From Polaribacter glomeratus (GTDB taxonomy: Bacteria; Bacteroidota; Bacteroidia; Flavobacteriales; Flavobacteriaceae): 64,000 nucleotides of DNA. Below the pieces are notes generated by a model. That model saw only the letters and a program-made list of their open reading frames with translations, was not told the DNA's origin and did no database searches. The DNA is taken from contig NZ_MSCM01000001.1 of NCBI RefSeq assembly GCF_002954665.1, forward strand, positions 147,183-211,182, written 5' to 3'. Shown one piece after another: positions 36,864 through 45,480 of this stretch. Each line of letters starts with the position of its first letter. Positions within the stretch are counted from its first letter, which is position 1. A program made the position numbers and the translations under genes.

Positions 36864-38119
36864 AAGTATTAATAATTACATATTATTGGCCTCCAGCAGG
36901 TGGTTCTGGTGTTCAGCGTTGGTTAAAATTTGTAAAATATTTACAAAATTTTGATGTTGAACCAATAGTGTATACGGTTGATAATGCAAAGTATCCAAAA
37001 GAAGATAAAACCTTACTAGATGAAGTTTCTCCTGCTATAAAAATTCTAAAACAGCCCATTTGGGAACCTACTGATTTGTTTTTTTGGAAGAAAAAAGAAG
37101 CACAAAAAAGTGATGTATCAAATGCTGTAAATAATGGTTTTTTATCATTTATAAGAGGTAATTTTTTCATTCCTGATCCAAAAATATTTTGGGTAAATTC
37201 TTCTGTAACATTTTTGCATCAGTATTTAAAAGAAAACAAAGTTGATGTTGTAATTTCTACGGGTCCGCCGCACAGCATGCACTTAATTGCGCAGAAGTTA
37301 AAACAAAAACATAATATAAAATGGATTGCAGATTTTAGAGATCCTTGGTCTAATTTGTATTATAATGAAGAGTTTAAGCAATTATCTTTTGCTAAAAAGC
37401 AGCACGAAAAGTTAGAAAATTTGGTTTTTAAAAATGCGGATTGTATTTTAACCGTTAGTAATTCTTTAAAAAAGGATTTTGACAAAAAGGCAACTAGAGT
37501 AGAGGTAATTACCAATGGTTTTGATGATGAAGTACTAACGGAAGCTTCAATAACATTAGATAAAAAATTCTCTATTTCGTATATTGGTCTGCTGCCAAAA
37601 CAAAGTAATCCAAAGTTATTATTTAAAGTTCTAAAGAGTTTATGTTTCGAAAATACTGATTTTAAAAATGATTTAAAACTCAATTTTATTGGTGATATTT
37701 CTGCGGATGTAAAACAAGAAATTACATTAAATAATTTAGAAGGAAACACAGATTTTATTGGTTATGTTTCTCACAGAGAGGCGATAGAGTTTCAGAAAAA
37801 AGCACAAGTTTTGTTGCTGTTAATTCCGAATGTTGAGAAATCCGAAGGTATTTTAACAGGAAAACTATTTGAATACTTAACTGCTAAAAGACCTATTTTA
37901 GCTATGGGTCCAGAAACGGGAGATTTATCAGAAATATTAAAAGATACAAATGCGGGTATTGTTATTGGTTTTGATAATGAAGTGAAATTAACAAGGGAAA
38001 TTCGTAATTTATATCAGCAATATAAAACAGGAAATTTACAGGTCAATTCTAAAAACATTGAACAATTTCATAGAAAAGAACTGACTAAAAGGTTGTCTGA
38101 AATCATTAAAAATCTATAA
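36860..38119 (+). CDS. Family 4-like glycosyltransferase
   Basis: The 419-residue protein starts with TTG, overlapping the preceding stop as TTGA; the family motif YYWPPAGGSGVQRW begins at residue 8, so a later start would lose it. The N-terminal acceptor domain has ISTGPPHSMHLIAQ and WIADFRDPWSN, both typical of a GT4 subfamily in Bacteroidota polysaccharide loci. The donor domain has FEYLTAKRPILAMGPETGD. It is followed after five bases by the flippase gene, which supports a role in assembling a lipid-linked glycan. Confidence 0.9.
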   Translation: MKVLIITYYWPPAGGSGVQRWLKFVKYLQNFDVEPIVYTVDNAKYPKEDKTLLDEVSPAIKILKQPIWEPTDLFFWKKKEAQKSDVSNAVNNGFLSFIRGNFFIPDPKIFWVNSSVTFLHQYLKENKVDVVISTGPPHSMHLIAQKLKQKHNIKWIADFRDPWSNLYYNEEFKQLSFAKKQHEKLENLVFKNADCILTVSNSLKKDFDKKATRVEVITNGFDDEVLTEASITLDKKFSISYIGLLPKQSNPKLLFKVLKSLCFENTDFKNDLKLNFIGDISADVKQEITLNNLEGNTDFIGYVSHREAIEFQKKAQVLLLLIPNVEKSEGILTGKLFEYLTAKRPILAMGPETGDLSEILKDTNAGIVIGFDNEVKLTREIRNLYQQYKTGNLQVNSKNIEQFHRKELTKRLSEIIKNL

Positions 38120-38124
38120 ATTAA

Positions 38125-39612
38125 ATGGGAATTGTATTAAAACAATCTTTTAAAAATACCCTTTTTATTTATTTAGGTTTTGCAGTTGGCGGTATCAATA
38201 CCTTGGTTTTATACACTCGTTTTTTAGAAGACGAATATTATGGTTTGGTTACCTTTTTGTTAGCAACCTCTAATTTATTAATGCCTTTAATTGCACTAGG
38301 AATTCATCATACAATTGTAAAATTTTTCTCAAGTTACTTCACCAAAATAGATAAAGATAAATTTTTATCGTCGGTTTTGTTTTTGCCTTTATTAATTGCA
38401 ATTCCGATAGGTTTTTTTGGAGACCTCTTTTACGAACAAATAAGCAGTTATATATCAGAGAAAAATCCAATAATAAAAGATTACACATTTGTAATTTATT
38501 TAGTTGCTTTTACCTGTGCGTATTTCGAAGTCTTTTACGCTTGGGCAAAAGTGCATTTTCAAACCGTTTTTGGTAATATTTTAAAGGAATTATACAACAG
38601 AGTTGCGGTAATGATTCTGCTGTTTGCTGTCTATTTAGAATGGATTACAAAAGCCGAATTTATATACTATTTAACGGCTTCGTATTTTTTAAGAATGTTA
38701 TTAATGATGTTCTATGCGTTTAAATTGTATTTACCAAAATTTACTTTTCAAAGACCAAATAATTTTAAAGAAGTCTTACGTTTTTCGATATACATTATTA
38801 TGGCAGGCAGTGCTGGAGCAATTATATTAGACATCGATAAATTTATGATTCCGGGTAAAGAATCATTAGAAACAGCTGCTTATTATGCGGTTGCAGTTTT
38901 TATTGGGTCTTTTATAGAAGCGCCAAGCAGAGCGATGTTAAATATTTTACAACCGTTAACTTCTAAAACTTTAAATGAAGAAAATCACACAGAAGTTGCA
39001 TCCTTGTATAAGAAAAGCTCTATTAATTTATTGATTATTAGTGGTTTTTTCTTCGTGATTATAAATGCAAATATAAATGAGTTATTTAGCTTACTTCCTG
39101 TTCAATATGCTGGTGGTGCTTGGGTTGTTTTTATGATTTCATTACTTAAAATGTACAATGGTTTTTTAGGTAATAACGGTGCAATTATTAATAATTCTAA
39201 ATACTATAAAATTACATTGCCGTATAGTTTAATTATGGCCGTTTCTGTGTATTTCTTAAATAAACTCTTCTATTATGAGTTAGACATGGGCACAGACGGT
39301 TTGGCACTAGCTACTTTAATTGTAATATTTGCAGCAAATACAGGCAAAATATTTTTTGTGAAAAGAAAGTTCTCAATGACACCTTTTACAGATAAGTCAT
39401 TTACCATGATTTTAGTAATTGCTATTTTGTATTTAGTATTTACCTTTTGGGATTTTTCTGTAAGTAATATTTATTTATACGATTTGCCAATTCATCCAAT
39501 TATAAATATCATTTTAAAAAGTATTTTAATTACTTTAATCTACTTGTTTTTAATTATTAAACTTAATATTTCTACAGAGATAACAAAGCTTTTTAATCAG
39601 TTTTATAAATAG
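38125..39612 (+). CDS. Polysaccharide biosynthesis flippase (Wzx-like)
   Basis: The 495-residue protein has about fourteen hydrophobic segments, the number expected of MOP-superfamily flippases, and the N-terminal motif GFAVGGINTLVLYTRFLEDEYYGLV found in oligosaccharide exporters. It would move a lipid-linked oligosaccharide from the cytoplasmic to the periplasmic side of the inner membrane. It follows two cytoplasmic glycosyltransferases and the YfhO protein. No Wzy polymerase or ligase is evident beside it. Its 3' end overlaps the convergent DUF6122 gene by ten bases. Confidence 0.92.
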   Translation: MGIVLKQSFKNTLFIYLGFAVGGINTLVLYTRFLEDEYYGLVTFLLATSNLLMPLIALGIHHTIVKFFSSYFTKIDKDKFLSSVLFLPLLIAIPIGFFGDLFYEQISSYISEKNPIIKDYTFVIYLVAFTCAYFEVFYAWAKVHFQTVFGNILKELYNRVAVMILLFAVYLEWITKAEFIYYLTASYFLRMLLMMFYAFKLYLPKFTFQRPNNFKEVLRFSIYIIMAGSAGAIILDIDKFMIPGKESLETAAYYAVAVFIGSFIEAPSRAMLNILQPLTSKTLNEENHTEVASLYKKSSINLLIISGFFFVIINANINELFSLLPVQYAGGAWVVFMISLLKMYNGFLGNNGAIINNSKYYKITLPYSLIMAVSVYFLNKLFYYELDMGTDGLALATLIVIFAANTGKIFFVKRKFSMTPFTDKSFTMILVIAILYLVFTFWDFSVSNIYLYDLPIHPIINIILKSILITLIYLFLIIKLNISTEITKLFNQFYK

Positions 39613-39908
39613 CAATCTATAAAATCTGTAAGCATATGAAACAATAATGCAAAAGCTAGTATTCTTGTTTTTTTAAATAAAATACCCGCAAAATAAATGC
39701 CTATTGCAACATAAGAATGAAGCGGATGAAAATTAATACTACATCTATTTTTTTGAAAAATAGGATTGGCTAGTAAATGATCTAAATCGACTAACATAGA
39801 GCATATAAAAATTAGATAAACAGTTTTCCAGTTTTTTCTAAAAAAGACATACGCTATTAAAAACGGAATGATAAAGTGGAGTGAATAATGGACTATAAAT
39901 TTGGACAT
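39603..39908 (-). CDS. DUF6122 family membrane protein
   Basis: The 101-residue protein has three or four hydrophobic helices and polar motifs VDLDHLLANPIF, INFHPLHSY and HMLTDFIDC. The Asp/His pattern resembles small membrane metal-dependent hydrolases such as the YdjM group, but no activity is known for DUF6122. The start ATG lies directly after the T run of a hairpin on its own strand. Its 3' end overlaps the flippase gene by ten bases in convergent orientation. Confidence 0.82.
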   Translation of the reverse strand: MSKFIVHYSLHFIIPFLIAYVFFRKNWKTVYLIFICSMLVDLDHLLANPIFQKNRCSINFHPLHSYVAIGIYFAGILFKKTRILAFALLFHMLTDFIDCYL

Positions 39909-39942
39909 AAAAAAAGGCTTATCCTAAGATAAACCTTTTTTA
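39909..39942. terminator. Hairpin terminator adjacent to the DUF6122 start
   Basis: Arms 39911-39923 and 39928-39940 pair with one mismatch around a 4-nt loop, with A/T runs outside. In the minus direction it could end the Crp-like transcript; in the plus direction it could end read-through from the flippase operon. The DUF6122 start codon begins right after it. Confidence 0.7.
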
Positions 39943-40027
39943 TGGAAATTTGAATTTATGGGGGTAAATTCTTGAAGTAAAATTAACGCTTATTGCAATG
40001 TTAAAAATTTACATATGTTAAGAAATT

Positions 40028-40603
40028 TTATTTAGAATAAATTTCTTTTCTAATTCTACTTAGTTGTACTGCAGAAATATTTAAATACGAAGCAATATGA
40101 TACTGTGGAATAATATTTTCTATTTCTGGTATTTGTGTTTTAAGCTTTAAATACCTTTCTGTCGCATTTAAAACGGATAAATCGTAGAGTCGCGACTCAA
40201 ATATAAGAAAGATACTTTCTAATGCATTTGCATACATGTAGGATACATCTTTATCTTGTAGTGCAAGCTTTTTTAATTCTTTATAATTTATAGCATACAA
40301 TTCACAATCCGTTAAACAATCATAGGTAAGTTCAGATGGTTTATTTGTTATTAGAGCTCCTAAAGAACCGCTGGCGCTAAAAGTTGTAAATAAACTGCGG
40401 ATGTATTCTTTGCCATTATTATCTGTATAATAAGATCTAACAACACCCCTTTTAAGAATAAAGAGATTTTTGGGTGTTTCACCATATTTTGTTAAAATAT
40501 CTTTATTAGAAAATTTTAATAGTTTAGCGAGCGAAAGGACTTTTTGATAGGATTGTTCTGATAAGGGATGAAAATTATTAATGAAGCATTCTAGTATTAT
40601 CAT
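40028..40603 (-). CDS. Crp/Fnr family transcriptional regulator
   Basis: The 191-residue protein has a cyclic-nucleotide-binding-like domain at about residues 15-130 (YGETPKNLFILKRGVVRSYY) and a short winged-helix region at the end (YHIASYLNISAVQLSRIRKE). This small, divergent type is common in Bacteroidota. Residues that bind cAMP in E. coli Crp are not clearly conserved, so the ligand is unknown. It stands alone between the DUF6122 and WbqC genes. About 220 bases upstream hold no recognisable feature. Confidence 0.88.
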   Translation of the reverse strand: MIILECFINNFHPLSEQSYQKVLSLAKLLKFSNKDILTKYGETPKNLFILKRGVVRSYYTDNNGKEYIRSLFTTFSASGSLGALITNKPSELTYDCLTDCELYAINYKELKKLALQDKDVSYMYANALESIFLIFESRLYDLSVLNATERYLKLKTQIPEIENIIPQYHIASYLNISAVQLSRIRKEIYSK

Positions 40604-40826
40604 TATTTAGGGAGAATTTTCTTAAAAATAATAAAAAAAACTTTGAATAGCAAATTGTTAGCTTTCAATAAAAAAAATAAGCACCAAAAAAATAATTTTA
40701 TACAACTGATAAAGTATTCCGTTGTAAAACAAAAAAGGTTAAAAAAAATCACTTAATATTATTTTTTAAAACAAGTAATAACTTTAAAATACTTTTTTGT
40801 GTAAGGATTTAACTGAATAGAAATTA

Positions 40827-41423
40827 TTACAGGTAACTAATCGCATTAGGTCCTTCCATAAATAAAAGGTCTAAAATTGACAAATTAGGTATAAAACCAT
40901 GTCTGTCATCAAACATTTGTATGTAATTATCCACTAATTTTTTAGGTTGTTGTTTTATTTCGGCTAAGAATCTAAAGTCTTTTTCTGTTGTTTCAACCAA
41001 GTACTCATCAGTTTTAGAAAAGCTAGTTTCTATCTGCAGTGCATCTGTTAAAAATAAAAAAGTATCTATATTTAAATCTTGTAAGTAAGTATATTTTTTT
41101 TCAAAAATAGGCGCAATGTCATCTACAAAAAACTCAAAAAAAGGCGAAGTTCTATAAGCTATTTGTAAAGATTTAAAATGTTGGTCTTGCCAAGGAAAAT
41201 CGTTTTCAACCAATGCATCTTTAGTTTTTTTTCTGTTATCTTTTGATAGATGTTTTACAGGAACAGTAAGTAGTTGTTTACCATTACTATTATATATGTA
41301 GCAACGATTTCTGTAGCTTTGTTTCTGAAAATTATCGTCCATTTCAAAAACAATTTCACCTGCTTTTACAATCTCTGAATATTGAGCAATAGGAGAGAAG
41401 AAAGTGGGTATAAATAATGACAT
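40827..41423 (-). CDS. WbqC family protein
   Basis: The 198-residue protein matches the WbqC-like family found near surface-polysaccharide genes; the block YRNRCYIYNSNGKQLLTVPVK is characteristic. No catalytic mechanism is established for the family. It lies 90 bases downstream of the lepB gene on the same strand, with an inverted repeat in the gap. Co-location with envelope genes (lepB, dapB) is common in this phylum and suggests an envelope role, which remains inferred. Confidence 0.85.
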   Translation of the reverse strand: MSLFIPTFFSPIAQYSEIVKAGEIVFEMDDNFQKQSYRNRCYIYNSNGKQLLTVPVKHLSKDNRKKTKDALVENDFPWQDQHFKSLQIAYRTSPFFEFFVDDIAPIFEKKYTYLQDLNIDTFLFLTDALQIETSFSKTDEYLVETTEKDFRFLAEIKQQPKKLVDNYIQMFDDRHGFIPNLSILDLLFMEGPNAISYL

Positions 41424-41449
41424 TTTTTATGAGTATTGAGTCAACAATC

Positions 41450-41504
41450 ACCGTTTTCAGTACCTAACCGCTAAACACTATTGTTAACTGCTACTGAAAA
41501 CGGT
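41450..41504. repeat. Inverted repeat between lepB and wbqC-like genes
   Basis: Perfect 13-bp arms ACCGTTTTCAGTA (41450-41462) and TACTGAAAACGGT (41492-41504) are separated by 29 bases. On the minus strand the structure would fall between two co-directional genes, so it may be an RNA hairpin that limits read-through; it has no terminal T run of its own. Confidence 0.7.
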
Positions 41505-41513
41505 TATTGAAGA

Positions 41514-43214
41514 CTATTTTTTAACCTTCTTTTTTCCTTTGTAAAAACTCCAGCCAATATAAAGAGCAATAATTGCTAAAACGAAATATCTGTAAGAAAC
41601 AGGTTCTCCATCTCCGCCAACAGTTGTAAACATTCTATTCCATCTTATAGATTTTAACTTAGCAGTAAAACTAGGCGCATTTGCATCCCAACTAAACCAA
41701 ATCATTACTGGTTTCCCTAAAACATGATCAAAAGGCACATAACCCCAATAACGAGCGTCTAAAGAGTTGTGTCTATTATCTCCTATCAAATAAAAATAAT
41801 CTTGTTTAAAAGTGTATGAATCTACTTTTTTGCCGTTGATAAAAATATCATCGCCGTTGGCAACCAAATCGTTGTATTCGTAATTTTTAATTATTTGCTT
41901 GTAAAAAGGAAGAGATTCTGCATCTAATTTTACAGTAGCTCCTTTTTTAGGAATATAAATTGGTCCAAAATTATCTTGACTCCATTTTAATTTTTCTACA
42001 TGCGGAAAAATAGCATTATCGGGCGCGTGATTTATTTTTTTAACAGAAACAGTAAGTGGATATTTTTCTAATAATACAACTTCTTCATCGGTTAAATTAA
42101 TATTGATTTTAGTATCAACATTAATCATTTTTAATCGTTGTGCAAATTGCGGGTTTACGCCACCTGCAACTTCTGTATATAAAGAGTCTTCACCAATTTT
42201 AGACAAGCTCCCGTTCTGCTTTATAGCTTCTTGAACTTTGTCATTGTTCCAATATTCAGATAAAATTTTATAAACTCCTGTTCTTTCTTTGCTTAATAAA
42301 AACTTTGGATAGGTGCTTTGATCAATTGGTTCTTTACATTCAAAAGTATAATAAAACTGCAATTTAGCTCTGTAAGGTAAAACGTTCTTTTTACCATTAA
42401 TATAAAAATGGCCATTTCTCATTTCAAGAGAATCGCCAGCAATACCAACACAACGTTTTACGTAATTTGTTTTTTTATCAACAGGTTTATACGTGAATTT
42501 ACCAGAATAATCGCCCCACATGGTTGCTAAAGAATCTGCAGGCCAATTAAAACAAACAATATCGTTGTTTTTAATTTTTTGCAAACCAGGCAAACGTGTA
42601 TAAGGCAATTGAGGTTTTTTAAGATACGAAGCTGTGCCTGTAAAAGGCAAAGAATCATGCACCATTGGCGCAGCAATTACTGTAGATGGCACTCTTGCGC
42701 CGTAATGAAATTTGCTTACAAACAAGTAATCACCAACTAGTAAAGATTTTTCTAAAGACGATGTTGGTATTGTAAATGGTTGCATAAAATAGGTGTGTAC
42801 TAATGTTGCAGCAATAATTGCAAAAGCAATAGAACTAACCCATTCGCCAAGTTCAGAACGTGGTTTTGTACTTCTGTCTGCATGGTAGGCTGCATCTGTT
42901 GCATAATTGATATAAAAAATATACAAACCTAAAGTTACAATTGCCAAAAGGGAATCTAGTTTTTTGTAAAAGCCAAAAGTTCTAATAGTTTCTATCCAAA
43001 TAACAGGAAACATTAATAGGTTTACAATCGGAATAAATAAAAGGATAATCCACCATTTTGGTCTGTTTATAATTTTCATTAAAACAATTCCGTTGTAAAT
43101 GGGTATCGCAGCTTCCCAAGCTTTTCTACCAGCTTTTACATAGAGTTTCCAAGTTCCCAAAAAATGCAGTACTTGAACTGCTAAAAAAAAGATAAACCAT
43201 TGAGTATATGTCAT
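41514..43214 (-). CDS. lepB: Signal peptidase I, large Bacteroidota form
   Basis: LepB removes signal peptides from exported proteins. The first 105 residues are a DUF5684-like block with several transmembrane helices. The catalytic part has Ser153 in IPTSSLEKSL, Lys253 in YVKRCVGIAGD, and the GDN box with LIGDNRHNSLDARYWG close to residue 480. The chain is 566 residues because of a large insertion between the Lys and GDN boxes, as is usual in flavobacteria. A last helix is near the C-terminus. It follows dapB by 81 bases. Confidence 0.94.
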   Translation of the reverse strand: MTYTQWFIFFLAVQVLHFLGTWKLYVKAGRKAWEAAIPIYNGIVLMKIINRPKWWIILLFIPIVNLLMFPVIWIETIRTFGFYKKLDSLLAIVTLGLYIFYINYATDAAYHADRSTKPRSELGEWVSSIAFAIIAATLVHTYFMQPFTIPTSSLEKSLLVGDYLFVSKFHYGARVPSTVIAAPMVHDSLPFTGTASYLKKPQLPYTRLPGLQKIKNNDIVCFNWPADSLATMWGDYSGKFTYKPVDKKTNYVKRCVGIAGDSLEMRNGHFYINGKKNVLPYRAKLQFYYTFECKEPIDQSTYPKFLLSKERTGVYKILSEYWNNDKVQEAIKQNGSLSKIGEDSLYTEVAGGVNPQFAQRLKMINVDTKININLTDEEVVLLEKYPLTVSVKKINHAPDNAIFPHVEKLKWSQDNFGPIYIPKKGATVKLDAESLPFYKQIIKNYEYNDLVANGDDIFINGKKVDSYTFKQDYFYLIGDNRHNSLDARYWGYVPFDHVLGKPVMIWFSWDANAPSFTAKLKSIRWNRMFTTVGGDGEPVSYRYFVLAIIALYIGWSFYKGKKKVKK

Positions 43215-43295
43215 AATGATATTTTTTAAAATCCTTTAAAAGGATTTGTCTTTACTGTTCTATAGGGCGTAAAACAGGAAAAAATGTTACAGTAT

Positions 43296-43997
43296 TTAAC
43301 GGATGTTTAACACATCTTTCATCGAAAAAACACCTGTTTTATTTACAATCCATTCTGCAGCAATAACAGCGCCTAGGGCAAATCCTTTTCTGCTGTGAGC
43401 TGTATGTTTAATTTCTATAGTATCAACTTCAGACGCATACCAAACAGTATGTGTGCCTGGTACATCTGGAATCCTTTTTGCCACAATTGCGATATTTTCT
43501 TCGGATGTTTTTTCTGCTAATTCCCAATTATTTTTAGACGAATTTTCTATAATTCCCTCTGCTAGAGTAATTGCTGTTCCGCTTGGCGCATCTAATTTTA
43601 AGGTATGATGAATTTCTTCCATAGAAATAGTATAACCTTCTATAGTTTGCATCATTTTAGCTAGTTGTTTGTTCAATTCAAAAAAGATATTTACACCTAA
43701 ACTAAAGTTGGATGCATAAATAAAAGCACCTTTTTTTTCTGTACACAAAGCAACAGCTTCTTTATAGTTATCTAGCCAACCTGTAGTTCCAGAAATTACA
43801 GGAACATTGTTGTTTAAACAATTAGAAATGTTTTTAAAAGCAGAAGTAGGAACGCTAAAATCGATAGCAACATCTGCTAAAGAAATCTCAATATCATCAT
43901 CAACATCTTTTCTAATTACTATTTCATGACCTCTAGAGATTGCAATTTTTTCAATCTCTTTCCCCATTCTTCCGTATCCTAAAAGTGCAATTTTCAT
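43296..43997 (-). CDS. dapB: 4-hydroxy-tetrahydrodipicolinate reductase
   Basis: DapB makes tetrahydrodipicolinate for lysine and for the diaminopimelate of peptidoglycan, using NAD(P)H. The nucleotide-binding motif GYGRMGKEI lies at the N-terminus, and the catalytic motif is EEIHHTLKLDAPSGTA, with the His pair and the lysine that binds substrate. The length of 233 residues is slightly short but normal for Bacteroidota. It lies one base after the DUF5683 gene stop, so the two are co-transcribed with parAB. Confidence 0.96.
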   Translation of the reverse strand: MKIALLGYGRMGKEIEKIAISRGHEIVIRKDVDDDIEISLADVAIDFSVPTSAFKNISNCLNNNVPVISGTTGWLDNYKEAVALCTEKKGAFIYASNFSLGVNIFFELNKQLAKMMQTIEGYTISMEEIHHTLKLDAPSGTAITLAEGIIENSSKNNWELAEKTSEENIAIVAKRIPDVPGTHTVWYASEVDTIEIKHTAHSRKGFALGAVIAAEWIVNKTGVFSMKDVLNIR

Positions 43998-43998
43998 T

Positions 43999-44595
43999 TT
44001 AAAAATTATATTTTATTACCAATCCAACAGAAGGAGCTTCATATCTAATTGGATTCATGATTAGTGCTGGTTTAAAAGAAATATTATCATCTGTATTAAA
44101 TTGAAGTAAATGAGCATTTACGCTTGCTTCAACAATTTGCAATATGTAAATAATAACGCCAGATAATAAAGACATATCTCTATTTTCTCTTAATTGCTTT
44201 TGTGCAGTTTCTAAGGTTTGTATAGAAACAGAAGATATTCCAGCATCCGAAGTAAACTCGTCTTGCAAGCCATTTTTTCTTAATTTGTAAGCGGTTCTAT
44301 AACGTTTATAATCGCTATTATTTATTTGATAATAATAAGTAGGTACAGCTAAAGCCGCCCAAACTATAGGCGCTTTCCAGTATTTTTTATTATATACTTG
44401 ACCCATTCCTGGAAAAATTGCTGAATAAAATGCAGCTTTAGAAGGCGATAAAGGATCGTAAACTCCTTGAGCAATATTTATATCTCCTTTAATAGTAAGG
44501 TCTTTAACTGTTATGTCTGTAGAATCTTTTTGCCCAAAAAGACTCGCAGAATAAATTGCGAGCGTAATAATTAATATGTTTTTATTTAAAAACAC
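43999..44595 (-). CDS. DUF5683 domain-containing protein
   Basis: The 198-residue protein starts at GTG directly after the parB stop. It has a signal peptide (about residues 1-21, SLFGQ) and a DUF5683 core with PSKAAFYSAIFPGMGQVYNKKYWKAP (cited only in part here: PGMGQVYNKKYWK). One or two further hydrophobic stretches may sit in the membrane. DUF5683 proteins occur between parB and dapB in many Bacteroidota, but the function is unknown. An envelope-associated role is inferred from the export signal and neighbours. Confidence 0.88.
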   Translation of the reverse strand: MFLNKNILIITLAIYSASLFGQKDSTDITVKDLTIKGDINIAQGVYDPLSPSKAAFYSAIFPGMGQVYNKKYWKAPIVWAALAVPTYYYQINNSDYKRYRTAYKLRKNGLQDEFTSDAGISSVSIQTLETAQKQLRENRDMSLLSGVIIYILQIVEASVNAHLLQFNTDDNISFKPALIMNPIRYEAPSVGLVIKYNF

Positions 44596-45480
44596 TTATT
44601 TTAATAAGTTTTTTATTCGGTTGAAATCTTCTTCGGAATTAAAAGGAATTGATATTTTCCCTTTACCATTAGCACCAACACTAATATCTATTTTATTGCC
44701 AAAGTAATCGCCAATATCTTTTAAACTATCTTTTATGTATGCAGGTGTAATTTTCTTTTTGGGTTTTGCAATTGCGCCAGATTTTAAGTTTTTTACTAAA
44801 TCTTCTGTTTGTCTAACAGATAATTTTTCTCGTAAAATCTTTTCGTAAATTGCTAATTGATCTTCTGTATTATCAACATTTATCATTGCACGTCCATGAC
44901 CCATAGAAATAAAACCATCGCGCATACCAGTTTGTAAAATTGGATCTAATTTTAATAAGCGCAAGTAATTAGTAACTGTAGAACGTTTTTTACCAACGCG
45001 TATGCTTAAATCTTCTTGTGTTAACTTAATTTCATCAATTAAACGTTGGTAAGAAAGTGCCACTTCAATAGGATCTAAGTTTTTACGTTGTATGTTTTCA
45101 ACCAAAGCCATTTCTAGCATTTCTTGGTCGTTGGCAAGCCTAATATACGCCGGTATTGTTGTGCTTCCTATTAATTTTGATGCTCTAAAACGACGCTCAC
45201 CAGAAACTAATTGAAATTTATTTCCTTCTAATTTTCTTACTGTAATTGGCTGAATTACACCTAGTTCTTTAATAGAACTTGCTAATTCGCGCAAAGACTC
45301 TTCATCAAAATAAGTTCTTGGTTGAAAAGGGTTCATATCAATTGAACTTAATTCAATCTCAATAATACTACCTACAACTTTATCAGCATTTTTATCTGAT
45401 GCAGAATTAATATTTGATGACTCTTGTAATAAAGCAGATAATCCTCTTCCTAAAGCTTGTTTCTTGGTTGCTTTTGCCAT
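44596..45480 (-). CDS. parB: Chromosome-partitioning protein ParB
   Basis: ParB binds parS sites and spreads on DNA as a CTP-dependent clamp. The 294-residue protein shows the N-terminal ParB/Srx domain with the conserved ENIQRKNLDPIE and GERRFRASK motifs. A central HTH domain for parS recognition (LSIRVGKKRSTVTNYLRLL) and a short C-terminal dimerisation region follow. Its ATG begins one base after the parA stop. No parS-like palindrome was recognised close by. Confidence 0.96.
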   Translation of the reverse strand: MAKATKKQALGRGLSALLQESSNINSASDKNADKVVGSIIEIELSSIDMNPFQPRTYFDEESLRELASSIKELGVIQPITVRKLEGNKFQLVSGERRFRASKLIGSTTIPAYIRLANDQEMLEMALVENIQRKNLDPIEVALSYQRLIDEIKLTQEDLSIRVGKKRSTVTNYLRLLKLDPILQTGMRDGFISMGHGRAMINVDNTEDQLAIYEKILREKLSVRQTEDLVKNLKSGAIAKPKKKITPAYIKDSLKDIGDYFGNKIDISVGANGKGKISIPFNSEEDFNRIKNLLK

